A stretch of 63,495 nucleotides of DNA from Anaerolineae bacterium. GTDB lineage: Bacteria > Chloroflexota > Anaerolineae > Anaerolineales > E44-bin32. The DNA lies in NCBI GenBank assembly GCA_030605795.1, contig JAUWHR010000007.1, positions 1 to 63,495 on the forward strand. The letters are read 5' to 3'. How positions within the stretch are numbered: position 1 is the first letter of the stretch; every line of letters begins with the position of its first letter. The notes below the pieces were generated by a model. It did not search any database. It saw only the letters and a program-made list of their open reading frames with translations, and was not told the DNA's origin. Both the position numbers and the translations under genes were made by a program. Shown here piece after piece: positions 18,795 to 28,876 of this stretch.

Positions 18795-18911
18795 GCATTC
18801 AGCCAACGTCTTATGCCTCCCGGGTCAGGACCAGCTGACCTTATTTTAAATCCTTCAATCCCAAGACACGGAGGGTTAGCGATTTCGCCGAACACATGAT
18901 AGAGTCATGAC

Positions 18912-19757
18912 ATGGCAATTCCGGTCTTAGTGGTTGATGCCTCTGAACAATTCGGTACCTTAATCCGTCAGACGCTCGAGGAGACAGGGTACTATCAGGT
19001 CACACTGGCTACGAGCGGCGCCGAGGCGGTTAAATTAAGTCAATCGAGTGAGATCCGCTTGGCAATCGTCGACTTCAACCTGCCAGATTCCCCAGGCCCG
19101 GATATCATTCGACAACTACAAGCGACAATCGACGACTTGGCTGTCATTGCCATCCCCTACAGTACAGACCCCGACGACCCAGATATAAAGGACCTCGCGA
19201 TCGACGGCCTACTAACCAAGCCTTTCTATCTCCCTGATCTGCTTAAGATTGTAGCCACCGCACTCGATCTCCCCGATGCACCGGTTTCCCTGGCACCGAG
19301 CCGCCCCGGTCCCATCCGGGATGAACCAGTTCGCCCATCCAAGCCCTTAGCGCCGTGGTTGACAGATGTCGATCAGGCGGCTCAATACTTAACCCGCCTC
19401 TTTCTCGATGTTTCTGCCATTGCTGCCATGCTAACACAGGACTTACACCTATTGGCGTATGCCGGTGAACTTGATCAGAGCCAGGTACAGGGGATTACCA
19501 GGTTGATCGCCGGTTATTGGACGGGTAAAGGCGCCCGAGGGGCTTTAGCCAAGTTTATCAACTTTCCAGAATCAGACGATGACTTCATGCTCTACTCCAC
19601 CACAGTCTCCGGAGGTATTATCCTATCCTTGATCTTCACCGCTAAAACCTCTTTCAGCACCATTCGCCGTCAGTCAGAGCGCTTCGCTAAAACCCTCGCT
19701 CAGGTAGATCCATCTGAACCATCAACGGATAATATTGAGTCCGAGGATGCACCATAA
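18912..19757 (+). CDS. Response regulator with C-terminal roadblock-like domain
   Basis: A 281-residue protein. The N-terminal receiver domain (about 1-120) has the acidic start VVDASEQFG, the phospho-acceptor Asp in AIVDFNLPDS and the Lys in LLTKPFYLP. After a Pro-rich linker, residues about 150-265 form an alpha/beta domain (SAIAAMLTQDLHLLAYAGEL ... MLYSTTVSGGIILSLIF) that resembles Roadblock/LC7 modules. No DNA-binding domain is present, so output would be through protein contact, for example with a small GTPase. No kinase is adjacent. The roadblock call is by eye. Confidence 0.8.
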   Translation: MAIPVLVVDASEQFGTLIRQTLEETGYYQVTLATSGAEAVKLSQSSEIRLAIVDFNLPDSPGPDIIRQLQATIDDLAVIAIPYSTDPDDPDIKDLAIDGLLTKPFYLPDLLKIVATALDLPDAPVSLAPSRPGPIRDEPVRPSKPLAPWLTDVDQAAQYLTRLFLDVSAIAAMLTQDLHLLAYAGELDQSQVQGITRLIAGYWTGKGARGALAKFINFPESDDDFMLYSTTVSGGIILSLIFTAKTSFSTIRRQSERFAKTLAQVDPSEPSTDNIESEDAP

Positions 19758-19978
19758 GCCTCCACTCCCATTCAGACGATAAGCAACCTGCCCGACTAAC
19801 CGCCGGTCTGCTCCCCCATAACCAGGAGCACTTAATAACATACCCAATAGCAGAGTGTATTGAGGATTGGGTACATGATTCGTGCTCAAAGTTTCTTATC
19901 ATGAGAAAATACTCCCCCACCAAGCCGCCTGCAGTGCTACAATCTAACATGGTTCAATAGCTATTGGGAGATGCCGCT

Positions 19979-22762
19979 ATGCCACCTCAAGCACGCCTAT
20001 TCCTGATCGACGGCCATGCACTCGCTTATCGCACTTACTTCGCCCTGACCCGGACTGGCGATAGCTCGCGCTGGATTACTAAGTCCGGCGAACCTACAGC
20101 TGGCACCTACGGTTTCACATCGACCCTACTGCGGCTGCTCGAGCAAGATACACCGGAATACCTGGCGGTCTCCTTTGACACCGGACGCACCTTCCGCGAT
20201 GATCTTTACCCAGACTATAAAGCCACCCGGGACAAAATGCCCGATGATTTGAGGTTGCAGCTCAATCGCATTCGCCAAGTGGTCGATGCCTTTGGTATTC
20301 CCATCCTCGAAGCGGAAGGCTTTGAGGCGGATGATGTGTTAGGCACTGTCGCCCGGAAAGCCGCGGCGCAAGGCGTTAGGGTTTATATCCTCACCGGTGA
20401 CCGTGACCTGCTTCAATTGGCAGACAAGAATATCGTTATCCGGTTGGCTGGTCAAAAACTGTCTGAAGCAGTCGACCATGGCCCGGCAGAGGTCGAAGCA
20501 CGATTCGGCATCAAACTCTCACAACTCATCGACTATAAAGCCCTGGTTGGGGACCCCAGCGACAACATCCCCGGCGTGCGCGGGGTAGGCAAGGTGACGG
20601 CTGTTAAATTGCTCCAACAATACGGAACTCTGGATGGAATCTACACTCATTTGGACGATATCCCAACCCGCTTCCGGAGCAAACTCGAGGCTGGGCGCGA
20701 GGATGCCTATCTCAGCCGTAAACTTGGAGAAATAATCACCGAGGTGCCCATTGACTTCGACCTCGAATCCTGTCGAGCCCAAGGTTATGATCGCGATCGA
20801 GTGGCAGAACTGTTCCGGGAGCTCGAATTCCATTCATTTTTAAGTCGGATGGAGCGGGTGGACAAAGCTACCTCTAGACATCAATTGAACCTCTTTGTTG
20901 GTAGTCAACTAGCGTCCGACAGTAAGGCGCGGAAGGTTCAGATCATCGATAGCCCCCAGGAGCTCGAGCGTCTCTCCCGTCATCTTGATGATGCGGAGTA
21001 CATCGCGTTCGATGTGGAAACCACCAGCACCCATGCTATGCGCGCTGACTTAGTGGGTATTTCACTCGCCACAGATCTTGGCCAGGGTTACTACATTCCA
21101 GTCGGCCACCACCCAGATGTAGCCGGCGGACAACAGGTTGATCTCGAAGCTGCTGTCGAAGCTCTGCACAGATCACTTACTGATCCGGGGATACCCAAAG
21201 TCGGCCACAACCTGAAATATGACTTCCTAGTGCTGGCTCGTAATGGTTTGCGCCCTTCCCCGCTGACCTTCGACACTATGATTGCAGAGTGGCTTTGCGA
21301 TCCTGCCTCACGCAACCTCGGCTTGAAGAAGCTGGCTTGGGTGCGCTTCGGTATCGAAATGACCGAAATTACGGAGCTAATCGGTCGAGGTCGTGACCAA
21401 CGGTCCATGGCTGAGGTCGCGATATCTAAGGTAGCTCCCTACGCCGTCGCCGATGCAGAAGTCTGCCTTCGACTGATGCCGGAGTTACAGCAAGAGTTAA
21501 AAGAGAAAGGGCAATGGGGGTTATTCCAGGATCTCGAGATGCCACTGGTCCCCGTCTTGGCTGACATGGAATTCGCCGGCGTCCGGTTGGACACGAATTT
21601 CCTGAAGCAACTCTCGGCGAGACTCGCCGATCGTCTAGTGGAGATCGAGCAGGAGATCTACCAATTAATTGGCCATCCTTTCAACGTCAATTCAACCCAG
21701 CAACTGTCTAAGGCGCTGTTCGAGGAACTGGGGCTCACGCCTCCAGATCGCGCCCGCCGCACAGCATCTGGCCATTACTCCACCGCCGCATCTGTGCTTA
21801 AGGATCTGCGCCAGGCGCATCCAGTGGTAGAACGCATCCTCGAGCAACGTGAAATCGCCAAGATCAGGTCAACCTACGCTGAAGCCTTCCAACATCAGGT
21901 TGATGTCAAGACGGGCCGGGTTCACACCTCCTACAACCAGACCGGCTCAGTAACCGGGCGCCTAGCGTCCTCCAATCCAAATCTGCAAAACATTCCCGTT
22001 CGCACTGAGCTGGGTCGTCAAATCCGCAACGCATTCATCTCATCACCTGGTCAGGTCCTGCTAAGCGTCGATTATTCCCAAATCGAGCTGCGGATCGTCG
22101 CCCACATGGCTGAGGATCAGGCTATGATCCAGGCATTTCTCGACGACCAGGACATCCACGCCACCACCGCCGCGGCGATCTTCGAGGTGGACCCCCAGGC
22201 GATTACTCCCCAGATGCGCCGGCAAGCCAAGGCAGTAAACTTCGGCCTGATCTATGGTATGAGTCCCTTTGGGCTCTCACGCTCTACCGATCTGACCCTG
22301 GCAGAAGCCGAGAATTTCGTGCAAACCTATTTCGAACGCTTCCCTGGAGTTCAGCGCTATCTGGACCAGATTGGCCAACAAGCCGCTGAAGACGGATACG
22401 TCTCAACAATGCTCGGGCGACGTCGCTACTTCCCACAACTCACTCACGGCGCCTCGATCTCCGAAACAGATCGTGCGCGGGCTATGCGGGAGGCGATCAA
22501 TGCCCCCATCCAGGGCACTGCAGCCGATATTATTAAGCTAGCAATGCTTAAATTGCCTCAGGTACTAAACCAGGCCGATCTATCTGCCAGAATGATAATG
22601 CAGGTGCATGATGAGCTGGTTTTTGAGTGCCCCACAGAGGAACTTAAACTGACAGTTCACCTTGTACAACAGGTGATGGGAGATGCCTACAAACTATGCG
22701 TTCCCCTCAAGACCGACGCTAAGGCTGGGACAAATTGGGCCGACATGCAGCCCCTCAATTAA
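19979..22762 (+). CDS. polA: DNA polymerase I
   Basis: A 927-residue PolA for Okazaki fragment maturation and repair synthesis. It has an N-terminal 5'-3' exonuclease (LFLIDGHALAYRTYFAL, EADDVLGTVA, GDPSDNIPGVRGVGKVTA), a 3'-5' exonuclease domain, and a polymerase domain (DYSQIELRIVAHMAED, AVNFGLIYGMSPFGL, QVHDELVFE). The proofreading residues appear retained: Asp/Glu in FDVETTS, Asp in HNLKYDF and Asp in AVADAEV, unlike Taq-type enzymes. The ATG at 19979 with GGGAG upstream is preferred over a TTG at 19964. Confidence 0.96.
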   Translation: MPPQARLFLIDGHALAYRTYFALTRTGDSSRWITKSGEPTAGTYGFTSTLLRLLEQDTPEYLAVSFDTGRTFRDDLYPDYKATRDKMPDDLRLQLNRIRQVVDAFGIPILEAEGFEADDVLGTVARKAAAQGVRVYILTGDRDLLQLADKNIVIRLAGQKLSEAVDHGPAEVEARFGIKLSQLIDYKALVGDPSDNIPGVRGVGKVTAVKLLQQYGTLDGIYTHLDDIPTRFRSKLEAGREDAYLSRKLGEIITEVPIDFDLESCRAQGYDRDRVAELFRELEFHSFLSRMERVDKATSRHQLNLFVGSQLASDSKARKVQIIDSPQELERLSRHLDDAEYIAFDVETTSTHAMRADLVGISLATDLGQGYYIPVGHHPDVAGGQQVDLEAAVEALHRSLTDPGIPKVGHNLKYDFLVLARNGLRPSPLTFDTMIAEWLCDPASRNLGLKKLAWVRFGIEMTEITELIGRGRDQRSMAEVAISKVAPYAVADAEVCLRLMPELQQELKEKGQWGLFQDLEMPLVPVLADMEFAGVRLDTNFLKQLSARLADRLVEIEQEIYQLIGHPFNVNSTQQLSKALFEELGLTPPDRARRTASGHYSTAASVLKDLRQAHPVVERILEQREIAKIRSTYAEAFQHQVDVKTGRVHTSYNQTGSVTGRLASSNPNLQNIPVRTELGRQIRNAFISSPGQVLLSVDYSQIELRIVAHMAEDQAMIQAFLDDQDIHATTAAAIFEVDPQAITPQMRRQAKAVNFGLIYGMSPFGLSRSTDLTLAEAENFVQTYFERFPGVQRYLDQIGQQAAEDGYVSTMLGRRRYFPQLTHGASISETDRARAMREAINAPIQGTAADIIKLAMLKLPQVLNQADLSARMIMQVHDELVFECPTEELKLTVHLVQQVMGDAYKLCVPLKTDAKAGTNWADMQPLN

Positions 22763-22854
22763 ACCTGCACCGGTGTCTCACGGGTCTTCAGCACCTTCCT
22801 ATTGTGTCAGATAGGATATCACCCCGACCTGGGGCAGCCCCTGTCAACTTGTGC

Positions 22855-22860
22855 TATACT
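22855..22860 (+). promoter_or_regulatory. -10 element before the TPR gene
   Basis: TATACT at 22855-22860 lies 35 bases before the ATG at 22896. A matching -35 is not clear. It indicates a separate transcript for the TPR-cdaA-ybbR-der block after polA. Confidence 0.35.
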
Positions 22861-22895
22861 CGCCTGGTAACCCCAGCTTGCTGGAAGAGCGAAGT

Positions 22896-25229
22896 ATGAC
22901 CAAACGTGAGGATCTGTTTGACGAATCTATGCGACTTGGGCATTCTGCAGCCTGGGATTTACAATGGGAACGAGCAATTGGATTCTATCGTAAAGCCCTG
23001 GCTGAGTTCCCCGACAACCCTAACGCCCTGACAAGTCTAGGACTTGCGTTGTTGGAGACCGGACAGTTCAAAGAAGCCTTAGCAACCTACCACAAAGCGG
23101 CTAAAATCAGTCCCGATGACCCGATACCGATTGAGAAGTGCGCCGAAATCTTCGAACGGCTGGGTCAAATCGACGATGCCGTCGCACAGCGCCAAGCGTC
23201 TGCTCAGATCTACCTGCAACGTAAGGACGCCCAAAAAGCGATCGAGAATTGGACTCACATCGCCCGCCTAACCCCTGAATTCCTACCCGCCCGCTCCCGT
23301 CTGGCTCTGACTTACGAACGCATGGGGCGGGTGAAAGAGGCGGTTTATGAGTACCTAACGATCGCATCCATCTTTCAGAAGAGCGGTAAGATCGACCGCG
23401 CGACCGAAGCCGTTCAACGGGCGATACGTATCTCTCCGGGCAATCCAGAGGCCACCAAGGCCATACGCAACCTCCAAAGGGGTAAACAGCTACCCGCACC
23501 TGCCCAGCCTCGTGGTGCTACCGCCCCTCTTCGTATGGCGAAGGTGCGTGAATACCTCAAACCGGAGACCATCGAAGCCCCCGAGGATGAAGCCGAAATG
23601 GCCGATCCAGAGGTGGCTGCTCAACGTCAAGCGCTTACTATCCTGGCTGGCTTGCTATTCGATGAACCAAAGGACGAATCCAAGGATCAATCGCGCATTC
23701 CAGGAATGACCGCTCTTACCAGAGGGCGAATCAAAGACAAGCACAAAGCCATCGGGCTACCACAGATGTACCGCTACCTCGGACAGGCAATCGATTTACA
23801 AACCCGTGGACATGAGGAACAGGCTGTTAAAGAGTATCAAAGGGCAATCAAGGCTGGGCTGGATCATCCTGCCGCGCACTATAACCTGGGACTGCTGCTC
23901 AAGGGTCTTGAGGATTATGACAGTGCCCGCAAGCACTTCATGGCTTCCCTGGGCCATCCAGAGCTCGACCTGGGCGCCAACCTTGCGCTTGGCCGCCTGG
24001 CACGTTCTCAGAACGACTTGCCCGAAGCTGCCCGTTATTTGCTCCAAGCGCTGCGGCTGGCGGATGCGCTTTCCGTGGACAAAAGCCAGTCAAGCCAGTT
24101 GAATCAGTTCTACGACACGATCCTCGCCTCCCAAGCAGGGGATGATGAGCAGGAACTCGCCCACATTGTTGAGAACACACTTGAGTTCCTCAGCGGTCCT
24201 GATTGGCTCCAACGCCTGCGGAAGGCGCGTCAGGAGCTAGAAAGTCAGAGGCCCGAAAGCGCAGTTGTGCCGATCGCCGAAATGTTAGCTTTGGGAGGCA
24301 CGGAACATGTGCTCCAGGCCATGAGTCGCATTGACGACTTAATTGCTAAGAAATTATTCACTACAGCAATGGAGGAGGCAATGTTGGCGCTCGATTACGC
24401 CCCAACCTATCTGGCTCTCCACCTGCGCATGGCTGAGATCCTAATTGAAAGCGGTAACTCTGAAGCCAGCCTAACGAAACTGATGACCATCGCTGAAGTC
24501 CATCGCGTGCGGGGCGAAATTCCCCAGGCGACCGAGGTCTATCAAAAAATCCTACATACAGCCCCGATCAATATTGCGGCGCGCACTCGTTTAATCGACT
24601 TAATGGCTCAACAGGATCGCAACAACGAAGCGTTGAATCAGTACCTGGAATTAGCCGAAATCTACCGTCAAATGGCGGAAATCAACGCCGCCCGTAAGGC
24701 CCTGGCCAACGCGCTGCGCCTCGCCCAGCGCACCTCCGTCGGTCGAGAGTGGTCATTGAGGATCCTGCGCCAAATGGGAGATATCGATCTATCCCGACTC
24801 GACTGGCGGCGAGCGCTGCGTGTCTACGAACAGATCCGTACCATCGATACTAATGATGAGGGAGCGCGTGGCAACGTCATCGACCTCAACCTGCGACTTG
24901 GCCAGGAGGAACAAGCAGCTCAGGAACTCGATAGTTACTTGGAATACCTGGTTCAGTCGCAACGCAGTTCGGAGGCACTGAACTTGCTCGAGGAGTTGAC
25001 ACGTGAATACCCGGGTAAGCAACCGCTCCATGCCCGGCTGGCAGAAGCCTATCGGGCTGCTGGCCGCAAAGCAGATGCTATCGCACAGTATGACGCTCTG
25101 GGGGAGATCCAGCTCGACGCTGGGCAGACTCAGGAAGCAATCCAGACCATCCAGACGATCATCGACCTCGAACCTCCCGACCTCGAGGGCTACCGTGAAT
25201 TGCTGCGAAATCTCAAGGACCACTCATGA
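22896..25229 (+). CDS. Large tetratricopeptide repeat protein
   Basis: A 777-residue soluble protein made almost wholly of TPR helix pairs. Examples are NPNALTSLGLALLETGQFKE near residue 40, GHEEQAVKEYQRAIKAG in the middle, and NNEALNQYLELAEIYRQ late on. No signal peptide or catalytic motif is present. The ATG at 22896 with GGAAGAG upstream is chosen over a GTG at 22851 that overlaps the -10 element. It ends 31 bases before cdaA, so it is probably co-transcribed and may scaffold a cytoplasmic complex. The partner is unknown. Confidence 0.85.
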   Translation: MTKREDLFDESMRLGHSAAWDLQWERAIGFYRKALAEFPDNPNALTSLGLALLETGQFKEALATYHKAAKISPDDPIPIEKCAEIFERLGQIDDAVAQRQASAQIYLQRKDAQKAIENWTHIARLTPEFLPARSRLALTYERMGRVKEAVYEYLTIASIFQKSGKIDRATEAVQRAIRISPGNPEATKAIRNLQRGKQLPAPAQPRGATAPLRMAKVREYLKPETIEAPEDEAEMADPEVAAQRQALTILAGLLFDEPKDESKDQSRIPGMTALTRGRIKDKHKAIGLPQMYRYLGQAIDLQTRGHEEQAVKEYQRAIKAGLDHPAAHYNLGLLLKGLEDYDSARKHFMASLGHPELDLGANLALGRLARSQNDLPEAARYLLQALRLADALSVDKSQSSQLNQFYDTILASQAGDDEQELAHIVENTLEFLSGPDWLQRLRKARQELESQRPESAVVPIAEMLALGGTEHVLQAMSRIDDLIAKKLFTTAMEEAMLALDYAPTYLALHLRMAEILIESGNSEASLTKLMTIAEVHRVRGEIPQATEVYQKILHTAPINIAARTRLIDLMAQQDRNNEALNQYLELAEIYRQMAEINAARKALANALRLAQRTSVGREWSLRILRQMGDIDLSRLDWRRALRVYEQIRTIDTNDEGARGNVIDLNLRLGQEEQAAQELDSYLEYLVQSQRSSEALNLLEELTREYPGKQPLHARLAEAYRAAGRKADAIAQYDALGEIQLDAGQTQEAIQTIQTIIDLEPPDLEGYRELLRNLKDHS

Positions 25230-25260
25230 TCCCACGCCAGATCAATGGTGAATCATTACC

Positions 25261-26136
25261 GTGAACTACATCCTGAGTGAGCTAAACTTTTACTTTCAAC
25301 GACTTGACTGGCTGAGCGTTGTCGATCTGCTCCTAGTAACAGCCATCGCCTTCTTCTTGTTAAAACTTGTTCGGGGTACTCAGGCAGTTGTCCTACTTCG
25401 GGGTATGATCTTGTTGATCACTGTCACCACCTTGCTAACCATCTTGCGTGGCCTCCCGGCTTTCTCCTGGTTGCTGCGAACCACACTCCCCGCGCTGTTG
25501 GTTGCGATCCCGGTCATCTTCGCTCCAGAAATCCGCCGTGCCCTGGAACGCCTCGGTCGGGCCGGCAGTTTATTCTCCATCAGCTCCACGACCGATCATA
25601 TGGAGCGTATAATTGATATCATCAGTGTCACCGCCCAGCGCCTGTCTGATCGACGCTACGGAGCGCTGATAGTGGCTGAGCGTGAAGTTCACCTTGACGA
25701 GTACGTTGATACTGGCGTTCCGCTTGACGCACATCTGACGCCGGAGTTGCTCTTTCAAATTTTCACCATCAATACTCCCTTGCACGACGGTGCGGTGATC
25801 CTGCGGGATGAGCGTGTCACCGCTGCCGCCTGTGTGTTGCCGCTTTCCGCCAGTGGAACCCTATCACGCTCGTCAGAGCGCCAGATGGGCTTGCGCCATC
25901 GCGCGGCACTGGGGATCAGTGAAGTCAGTGATTCGGTGACCGTTGTGGTGTCGGAGGAGACAGGTGACATCTCCGTCGCTCACAATGGGCGTTTAATCCA
26001 CCGCCTTGACCAAAAACACCTGGGCAACATCCTGGCTGGCTTCTTCCGTCGTAAAACGGTGCGTGGATGGCCTGCCTGGCTCGATCGTCTACCAATCCCC
26101 TGGTTCAAATCCCGCAACCAGGCTCCCAAAGACTGA
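25261..26136 (+). CDS. cdaA: Diadenylate cyclase CdaA (c-di-AMP synthase)
   Basis: CdaA condenses two ATP to the second messenger c-di-AMP, which controls potassium uptake, osmolyte balance and wall homeostasis. The 291-residue protein has N-terminal membrane segments (VDLLLVTAIAFFLLKLV, MILLITVTTLLTILRGL and PALLVAIPVIFAP) followed by the DAC domain. Catalytic motifs are LHDGAVILRD and GLRHRAALGISE. The start is GTG with GGTGA upstream. The YbbR-domain gene, whose product CdaR regulates CdaA in Firmicutes, lies 12 bases downstream, an arrangement conserved across many phyla. Confidence 0.95.
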   Translation: MNYILSELNFYFQRLDWLSVVDLLLVTAIAFFLLKLVRGTQAVVLLRGMILLITVTTLLTILRGLPAFSWLLRTTLPALLVAIPVIFAPEIRRALERLGRAGSLFSISSTTDHMERIIDIISVTAQRLSDRRYGALIVAEREVHLDEYVDTGVPLDAHLTPELLFQIFTINTPLHDGAVILRDERVTAAACVLPLSASGTLSRSSERQMGLRHRAALGISEVSDSVTVVVSEETGDISVAHNGRLIHRLDQKHLGNILAGFFRRKTVRGWPAWLDRLPIPWFKSRNQAPKD

Positions 26137-26148
26137 GAGGACCACTCT

Positions 26149-27399
26149 ATGCTTCGATGGCTTCGGGGAAACCTGGGAACCTTGCTTCTGGCTTTTGTCA
26201 TGGCGCTTACAGTCTGGGTAGCCGCCGTCAACCAGGAGGACCCGATCGTAGAAAGTATCTACCCTCAACCCGTTGAAATTATCTATGCTGGTCTGACCGA
26301 AGGAATGTTGATCGTTGGTCAAACCCCCAAAGAAGCAACGGTTACCATACGAGCTCCGGAGTCGGTATGGATGGAACTCTCCCCACAAGATATCTACCTC
26401 GAGGCTGACCTGAGCGGGCTTGAAGCTGGTATCTACCGGATTACGCTCAAACATCAACTCAACCGCGAGCCATCCAAAGTGACCGGGATCGAACCCGAGG
26501 TCTTGATATTGACCTTGGAGCCATCCACATCCAAAGAATTGGCGATTCAAGTGTTGACGTTTGATCAACCTGCGCTCGGGTATGTAGCGGAGGAACCACT
26601 CGCAGTACCGGACCACGCCACTGTCGTTGGTCCCGCATCCGTTGTAGAGCAAGTTCATGAACTTCGGGCTGAAATCAGTCTCGCCAACCGCCGTGAGACC
26701 CTGGATCAAGAAGTGGCATTGGTCCCACTCGACGAAAATGGGAACGAGGTGAAAGGTGTACTTGTTCCTATCGAACAAGTACGCATCACAGTTCAAATCA
26801 AGCCCGGAGAACGATATCGCCCAATTTCGGTGATACCAAACGTCGAAGGTCGGGAAGAAATGGAATCCATCGGCCATTATCAGGTCTCAGCAATTAACGT
26901 CATACCAAGAGAAGTCATCGTCTTTTCCTCTGATAAAGCAGTACTTGATGCCCTCCCAGGTTATGTTGAAACTGTGCCTCTCAACATCCTCGATGAGACG
27001 CAGGATGTTGAACGCCGCGTGCCTCTCAACCTACCAGAGGGTGTCTCGTTGGTAGGCGATCAAAGTGTCCTGGTTCAGGTCACCATCGTTCCGGTCGTGG
27101 AGTCAATTACTATCACCAGGGTGGTTGAGATCCAGAGGTTAGGTCCTGATCTTTATGCCTACCCCTCACCTGATACGGTAGACGTCATCCTCACCGGTCC
27201 TGCGGCTACGCTGGACGCTCTTCGGTCGGAAGATGTACGCGTTGTGCTTGACCTGTTTGATCTTGACGTCGGCACCTACCAAATCGAGCCCAAAGTGATC
27301 ATCTTACCCACCGACCTCGAGTTTGATACCCCGATTCCCGCTAACATCGAGGTTAATGTGGTAACCACCCCACTGCCTACACCCACCCCCACGTCTTAA
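26149..27399 (+). CDS. cdaR: YbbR-domain protein, CdaA regulator
   Basis: A 416-residue protein with a single N-terminal membrane anchor (GTLLLAFVMALTVWVAAV) and repeated extracellular YbbR domains. The family motifs VTIRAPESVW, ADLSGLEAGIYRI and, near the C terminus, VILTGPAATLDAL with VVLDLFDLDVGTY mark at least the first and last repeats, with about four in all. The tail is Thr/Pro-rich. It sits directly after cdaA, and by analogy would bind the membrane part of CdaA and tune c-di-AMP output to envelope state. Only six bases separate it from der. Confidence 0.9.
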   Translation: MLRWLRGNLGTLLLAFVMALTVWVAAVNQEDPIVESIYPQPVEIIYAGLTEGMLIVGQTPKEATVTIRAPESVWMELSPQDIYLEADLSGLEAGIYRITLKHQLNREPSKVTGIEPEVLILTLEPSTSKELAIQVLTFDQPALGYVAEEPLAVPDHATVVGPASVVEQVHELRAEISLANRRETLDQEVALVPLDENGNEVKGVLVPIEQVRITVQIKPGERYRPISVIPNVEGREEMESIGHYQVSAINVIPREVIVFSSDKAVLDALPGYVETVPLNILDETQDVERRVPLNLPEGVSLVGDQSVLVQVTIVPVVESITITRVVEIQRLGPDLYAYPSPDTVDVILTGPAATLDALRSEDVRVVLDLFDLDVGTYQIEPKVIILPTDLEFDTPIPANIEVNVVTTPLPTPTPTS

Positions 27400-27405
27400 G
27401 CACCT

Positions 27406-28779
27406 ATGTCCAAGCCGGTCGTTGCGCTGGTCGGGCGCCCTAATGTTGGTAAGTCAACCCTCTTCAATCGCCTAGCGGGGGAGCGACTGGCAGTTGTCGA
27501 CGACACCCCAGGCACAACACGAGATCGCCTGGTAGCCGAAGCGGAGTGGAATGGGATAACTTTCGACATCGTCGACACCGGCGGCATCGATCCAACAGAC
27601 CTCCGTCGCCATGAACCACTTTCCATTGACTCTGCCGACTATATCCAACAGATCCGCGCTCAGGCAGAAATGGCAGCGTATGAAGCTGATGCGATTCTAT
27701 TTTTAGTGGACGTCGAAAATGGCGTTACACCTGCCGATCATGAGGTAGCCGGAATCCTTCGCACTCTGCAACGAAGGCTCGCCGGCAAACTTTGGCCACC
27801 CGTGTTGCTAATAGTCAACCGCTGTGATAACGCGCAACGCCGAGGGCAAGCCACCGAGTTCTATGAACTTGGTATGGGCGACCCTATCCCGATCTCCGCA
27901 CTACATGGCACCGGAACTGGCGATATGCTCGACCGGTTGATCGAATCAATGGGGGCCAAGGCGCGCCCAGAACTGGAGTCTGACACTTCGGTCAAGATCG
28001 CCATTGTGGGACGGCCTAACGTGGGCAAGTCCAGTCTGCTCAATCGATTATTGGGCGAGGAGCGCGTTATCGTCTCCCCCATCCCCGGTACAACACGCGA
28101 CGCGATCGATACTCAATTGACCTACCATGGTACACCTATCATATTAATTGATACAGCTGGGATTCGTCGACGAGGTAGCATTGAGCCCGGTGTGGAGAAG
28201 TACTCCGTGCTGCGGGCGTTGAAAGCCATGGATCGTGCCGACGTTGTCTTACTCCTGATCGACGCGACTGAGGGGGTGGCTGCCCAGGATGCCCACATCG
28301 CCGGGATGGCGATCGATAAGATGAAAAGCGTTGTGGTGGTTGTGAACAAATGGGACGCTATCTCGAAAGATGCCCACACCATGCTCGCATATACGCTGCA
28401 TGTCCGCGAGCAACTGAATTTTCTGGCCTATGTACCGGTCCTCTTTATCTCAGCATTGACAGGACAACGCATCGGTCAAGTTCTGCCTACCGCGCTGCGG
28501 GTCCAAGAGGAACGTTTGCGACGCATTCCCACCAGCAAACTAAACCGACTGCTACAGCAAGCTCTCAGCGCCCACGCCCCACCGACACGAAAGGGTAAAC
28601 GACTCAAAATCACCTATGCGGTACAGGTGCGATCCGACCCTCCGACATTTCTCTTCCACGTTAACGATCCCAAATTGGTACACTTCAGCTACCGGCGCTA
28701 TCTTGAGAACCGTATTCGGGACCACTACGGCTTTCTGGGTACTCCTTTACGCCTCTCATTCCGGCGGCGTTCATCATGA
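27406..28779 (+). CDS. der: Ribosome biogenesis GTPase Der (EngA)
   Basis: Der is an essential double GTPase needed for 50S subunit maturation. The 457-residue protein has two G domains, with G1 motifs GRPNVGKSTLFNRL near residue 9 and GRPNVGKSSLLNRL near residue 202, G3 motifs DTGG and DTAG, and G4 motifs NRCD and NKWD, then the KH-like C-terminal domain (KITYAVQVRSDPPTFLFHVN). G4 of the first domain is NRCD rather than the usual NKxD. It follows ybbR closely and ends the TPR-cdaA-cdaR-der block. Confidence 0.95.
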   Translation: MSKPVVALVGRPNVGKSTLFNRLAGERLAVVDDTPGTTRDRLVAEAEWNGITFDIVDTGGIDPTDLRRHEPLSIDSADYIQQIRAQAEMAAYEADAILFLVDVENGVTPADHEVAGILRTLQRRLAGKLWPPVLLIVNRCDNAQRRGQATEFYELGMGDPIPISALHGTGTGDMLDRLIESMGAKARPELESDTSVKIAIVGRPNVGKSSLLNRLLGEERVIVSPIPGTTRDAIDTQLTYHGTPIILIDTAGIRRRGSIEPGVEKYSVLRALKAMDRADVVLLLIDATEGVAAQDAHIAGMAIDKMKSVVVVVNKWDAISKDAHTMLAYTLHVREQLNFLAYVPVLFISALTGQRIGQVLPTALRVQEERLRRIPTSKLNRLLQQALSAHAPPTRKGKRLKITYAVQVRSDPPTFLFHVNDPKLVHFSYRRYLENRIRDHYGFLGTPLRLSFRRRSS

Positions 28780-28862
28780 ACGTAGGAAAGTAGCGGCGCG
28801 CGCCCGATGATAACCTAAATCAATAGGTCACATCTACCAAGCATCGATCATCCGTCCCGTGA

Positions 28863-28868
28863 TATAAT
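28863..28868 (+). promoter_or_regulatory. -10 element of lepB, leaderless mRNA predicted
   Basis: TATAAT ends eight bases before the ATG at 28877, so the transcript would begin within about two bases of the start codon. No ribosome binding site is visible. This is the second such case in the window, after miaB. Confidence 0.5.
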
Positions 28869-28876
28869 TCTTCAAA